DNA of 50,722 bases, from assembly GCA_945861065.1 (NCBI GenBank), contig CAMASI010000020.1, positions 1 to 50,722 on the forward strand. Direction: 5' to 3'. This document shows positions 50,348 through 50,722 of the stretch, in pieces; position 1 is the first letter of the stretch; each line of letters begins with the position of its first letter. The notes below the pieces were generated by a model. The model was not told where the DNA came from and searched no databases. It saw only the letters and a list, made by a program, of their open reading frames with translations. The translations under genes and the position numbers were made by a program. The stretch is from Klebsiella pneumoniae. GTDB taxonomy: Bacteria > Myxococcota_A > UBA796 > GCA-2862545.

Positions 50348-50722
50348 TCAGGGGGCAGGAGGTGGTCCTCTTGCCCGGACGAGACGTGGTTGGCGCGACG
50401 GTCTGGCCAGGCTCGCGAGGACTCGGGACGTCGCCCACACACCCTGCACGACGGCGTGGACCACCCTCCGAGTTTCGCAGTGTGGGCAGGCGAAGGCGTT
50501 CGCGCCGAACACGCGGTGCAGTAAGGTGGCCCACGGTATCCAGGATGGACTCTTGGCCCGTGGTGGCAGCAGTGCGTGCGGTGGCAGCAGGGTGGGCCGC
50601 GCGGCGGGCGGTGGCCGGACGGGGACAATGGCAGCCCTTCCGGCGGCCGCCGGTGCGAAAATGCCATGGTAGTGAATCAGGTTTTTTCTGGGCTGGGGCA
50701 CAATCGCAGCCAGTCGTGCAAT
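50348..50722 (-). CDS. IS91-type transposase, C-terminal fragment (cut by window edge)
   Basis: 125 codons run off the right edge. RLAAIVPQPRKNLIHYHGIFAP and PWATLLHRVFGANAFACPHC match the C-terminal region of IS91/IS1294-type transposases, which have VPxPRxxLxxYHGVLAP and WAxLLxRVFxxDxxxCPxCG. Downstream of CPHC the sequence diverges, ending after some 45 unrelated residues, so the 3' end looks degraded. These elements move by rolling circle. It is a remnant or the end of a copy that lies outside the window. Confidence 0.75.
   Translation of the reverse strand: MARLAAIVPQPRKNLIHYHGIFAPAAAGRAAIVPVRPPPAARPTLLPPHALLPPRAKSPSWIPWATLLHRVFGANAFACPHCETRRVVHAVVQGVWATSRVLASLARPSRQPRLVRARGPPPAP

Noticed and set aside
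50274-50534. Reading frames on both strands at the right end as genes
   Set aside because: Arg/Pro-rich shadows of the transposase fragment, with no start signals or motifs.

Overview
The window is a GC-rich, densely packed bacterial segment (66 genes plus a few sites). It opens inside a tuf-S10-spc-alpha ribosomal superoperon and ends in a small accessory patch with a transposase remnant. Several features suggest a Gram-negative, myxobacterium-like (Myxococcota or neighbouring deltaproteobacterial) lineage: many lipoproteins with very short signal peptides, an FG-GAP lipoprotein with a Thr-rich linker, a DUF3857/transglutaminase/TPR protein, fatty acyl reductases, a 2-oxoacid:ferredoxin oxidoreductase and a small MIDAFII-type protein. 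This assignment is inference from gene content only.

1-13.6 kb (+): the end of tuf, then rpsJ, rplD-rplW-rplB-rpsS-rplV-rpsC-rplP-rpmC-rpsQ, rplN-rplX-rplE-rpsH-rplF-rplR-rpsE-rpmD-rplO-secY-map, rpsM-rpsK-rpoA-rplQ, and a Fur-type regulator. The order is canonical, but rplC (L3), rpsN (S14), rpsD (S4), adk, infA and rpmJ are absent from their usual slots. L29 has an unusual C-terminal extension. 13.7-17.2 kb: secG followed by tRNA-Leu(GAG), meeting a convergent glycolytic operon gapA-pgk-tpiA (-).

17.2-27 kb: housekeeping genes with ATGA/GTGA-type overlaps. They are a COG2509 flavoprotein, pyrE, a hypothetical gene, an aminopeptidase P, a four-CxxC membrane protein, nadB (-), two tandem CDP-alcohol phosphatidyltransferases, pyrD, a lipoprotein and tRNA-Gly(GCC). 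27-29 kb: a Cys-repeat lipoprotein (-), a DUF2520 Rossmann protein and a 56-residue conserved-looking small protein.

29-35.5 kb (+): a lipid-type operon. It holds two crotonases, a HAD-like protein that has lost its catalytic aspartates, a fatty acyl-CoA reductase, a second reductase-type extended SDR and a polysaccharide pyruvyl transferase-family protein. A perfect 20-bp palindrome of TetR-operator type lies just upstream of the HAD gene. I regard this as the best candidate for an undescribed pathway, perhaps making a fatty-alcohol-derived lipid or glycolipid. 35.5-39.5 kb (-): a DUF3857/transglutaminase protein and a TPR protein that look like one gene split by a frameshift.

39.6-47.8 kb (+): korA-korB, then a second lipid-type operon of acyl carrier protein, acyl-activating ligase, Old Yellow Enzyme-type reductase, diacylglycerol kinase-like protein, PlsC-type acyltransferase and a TetR regulator. 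47.8-50.7 kb (-): a short YwqK/MORN-like lipoprotein, an FG-GAP lipoprotein, a 5'-truncated and frameshifted secreted-type gene, and the C-terminal end of an IS91-type transposase running off the window. No CRISPR array, rRNA or complete IS was seen. No stretch longer than 300 bases lacks a gene.
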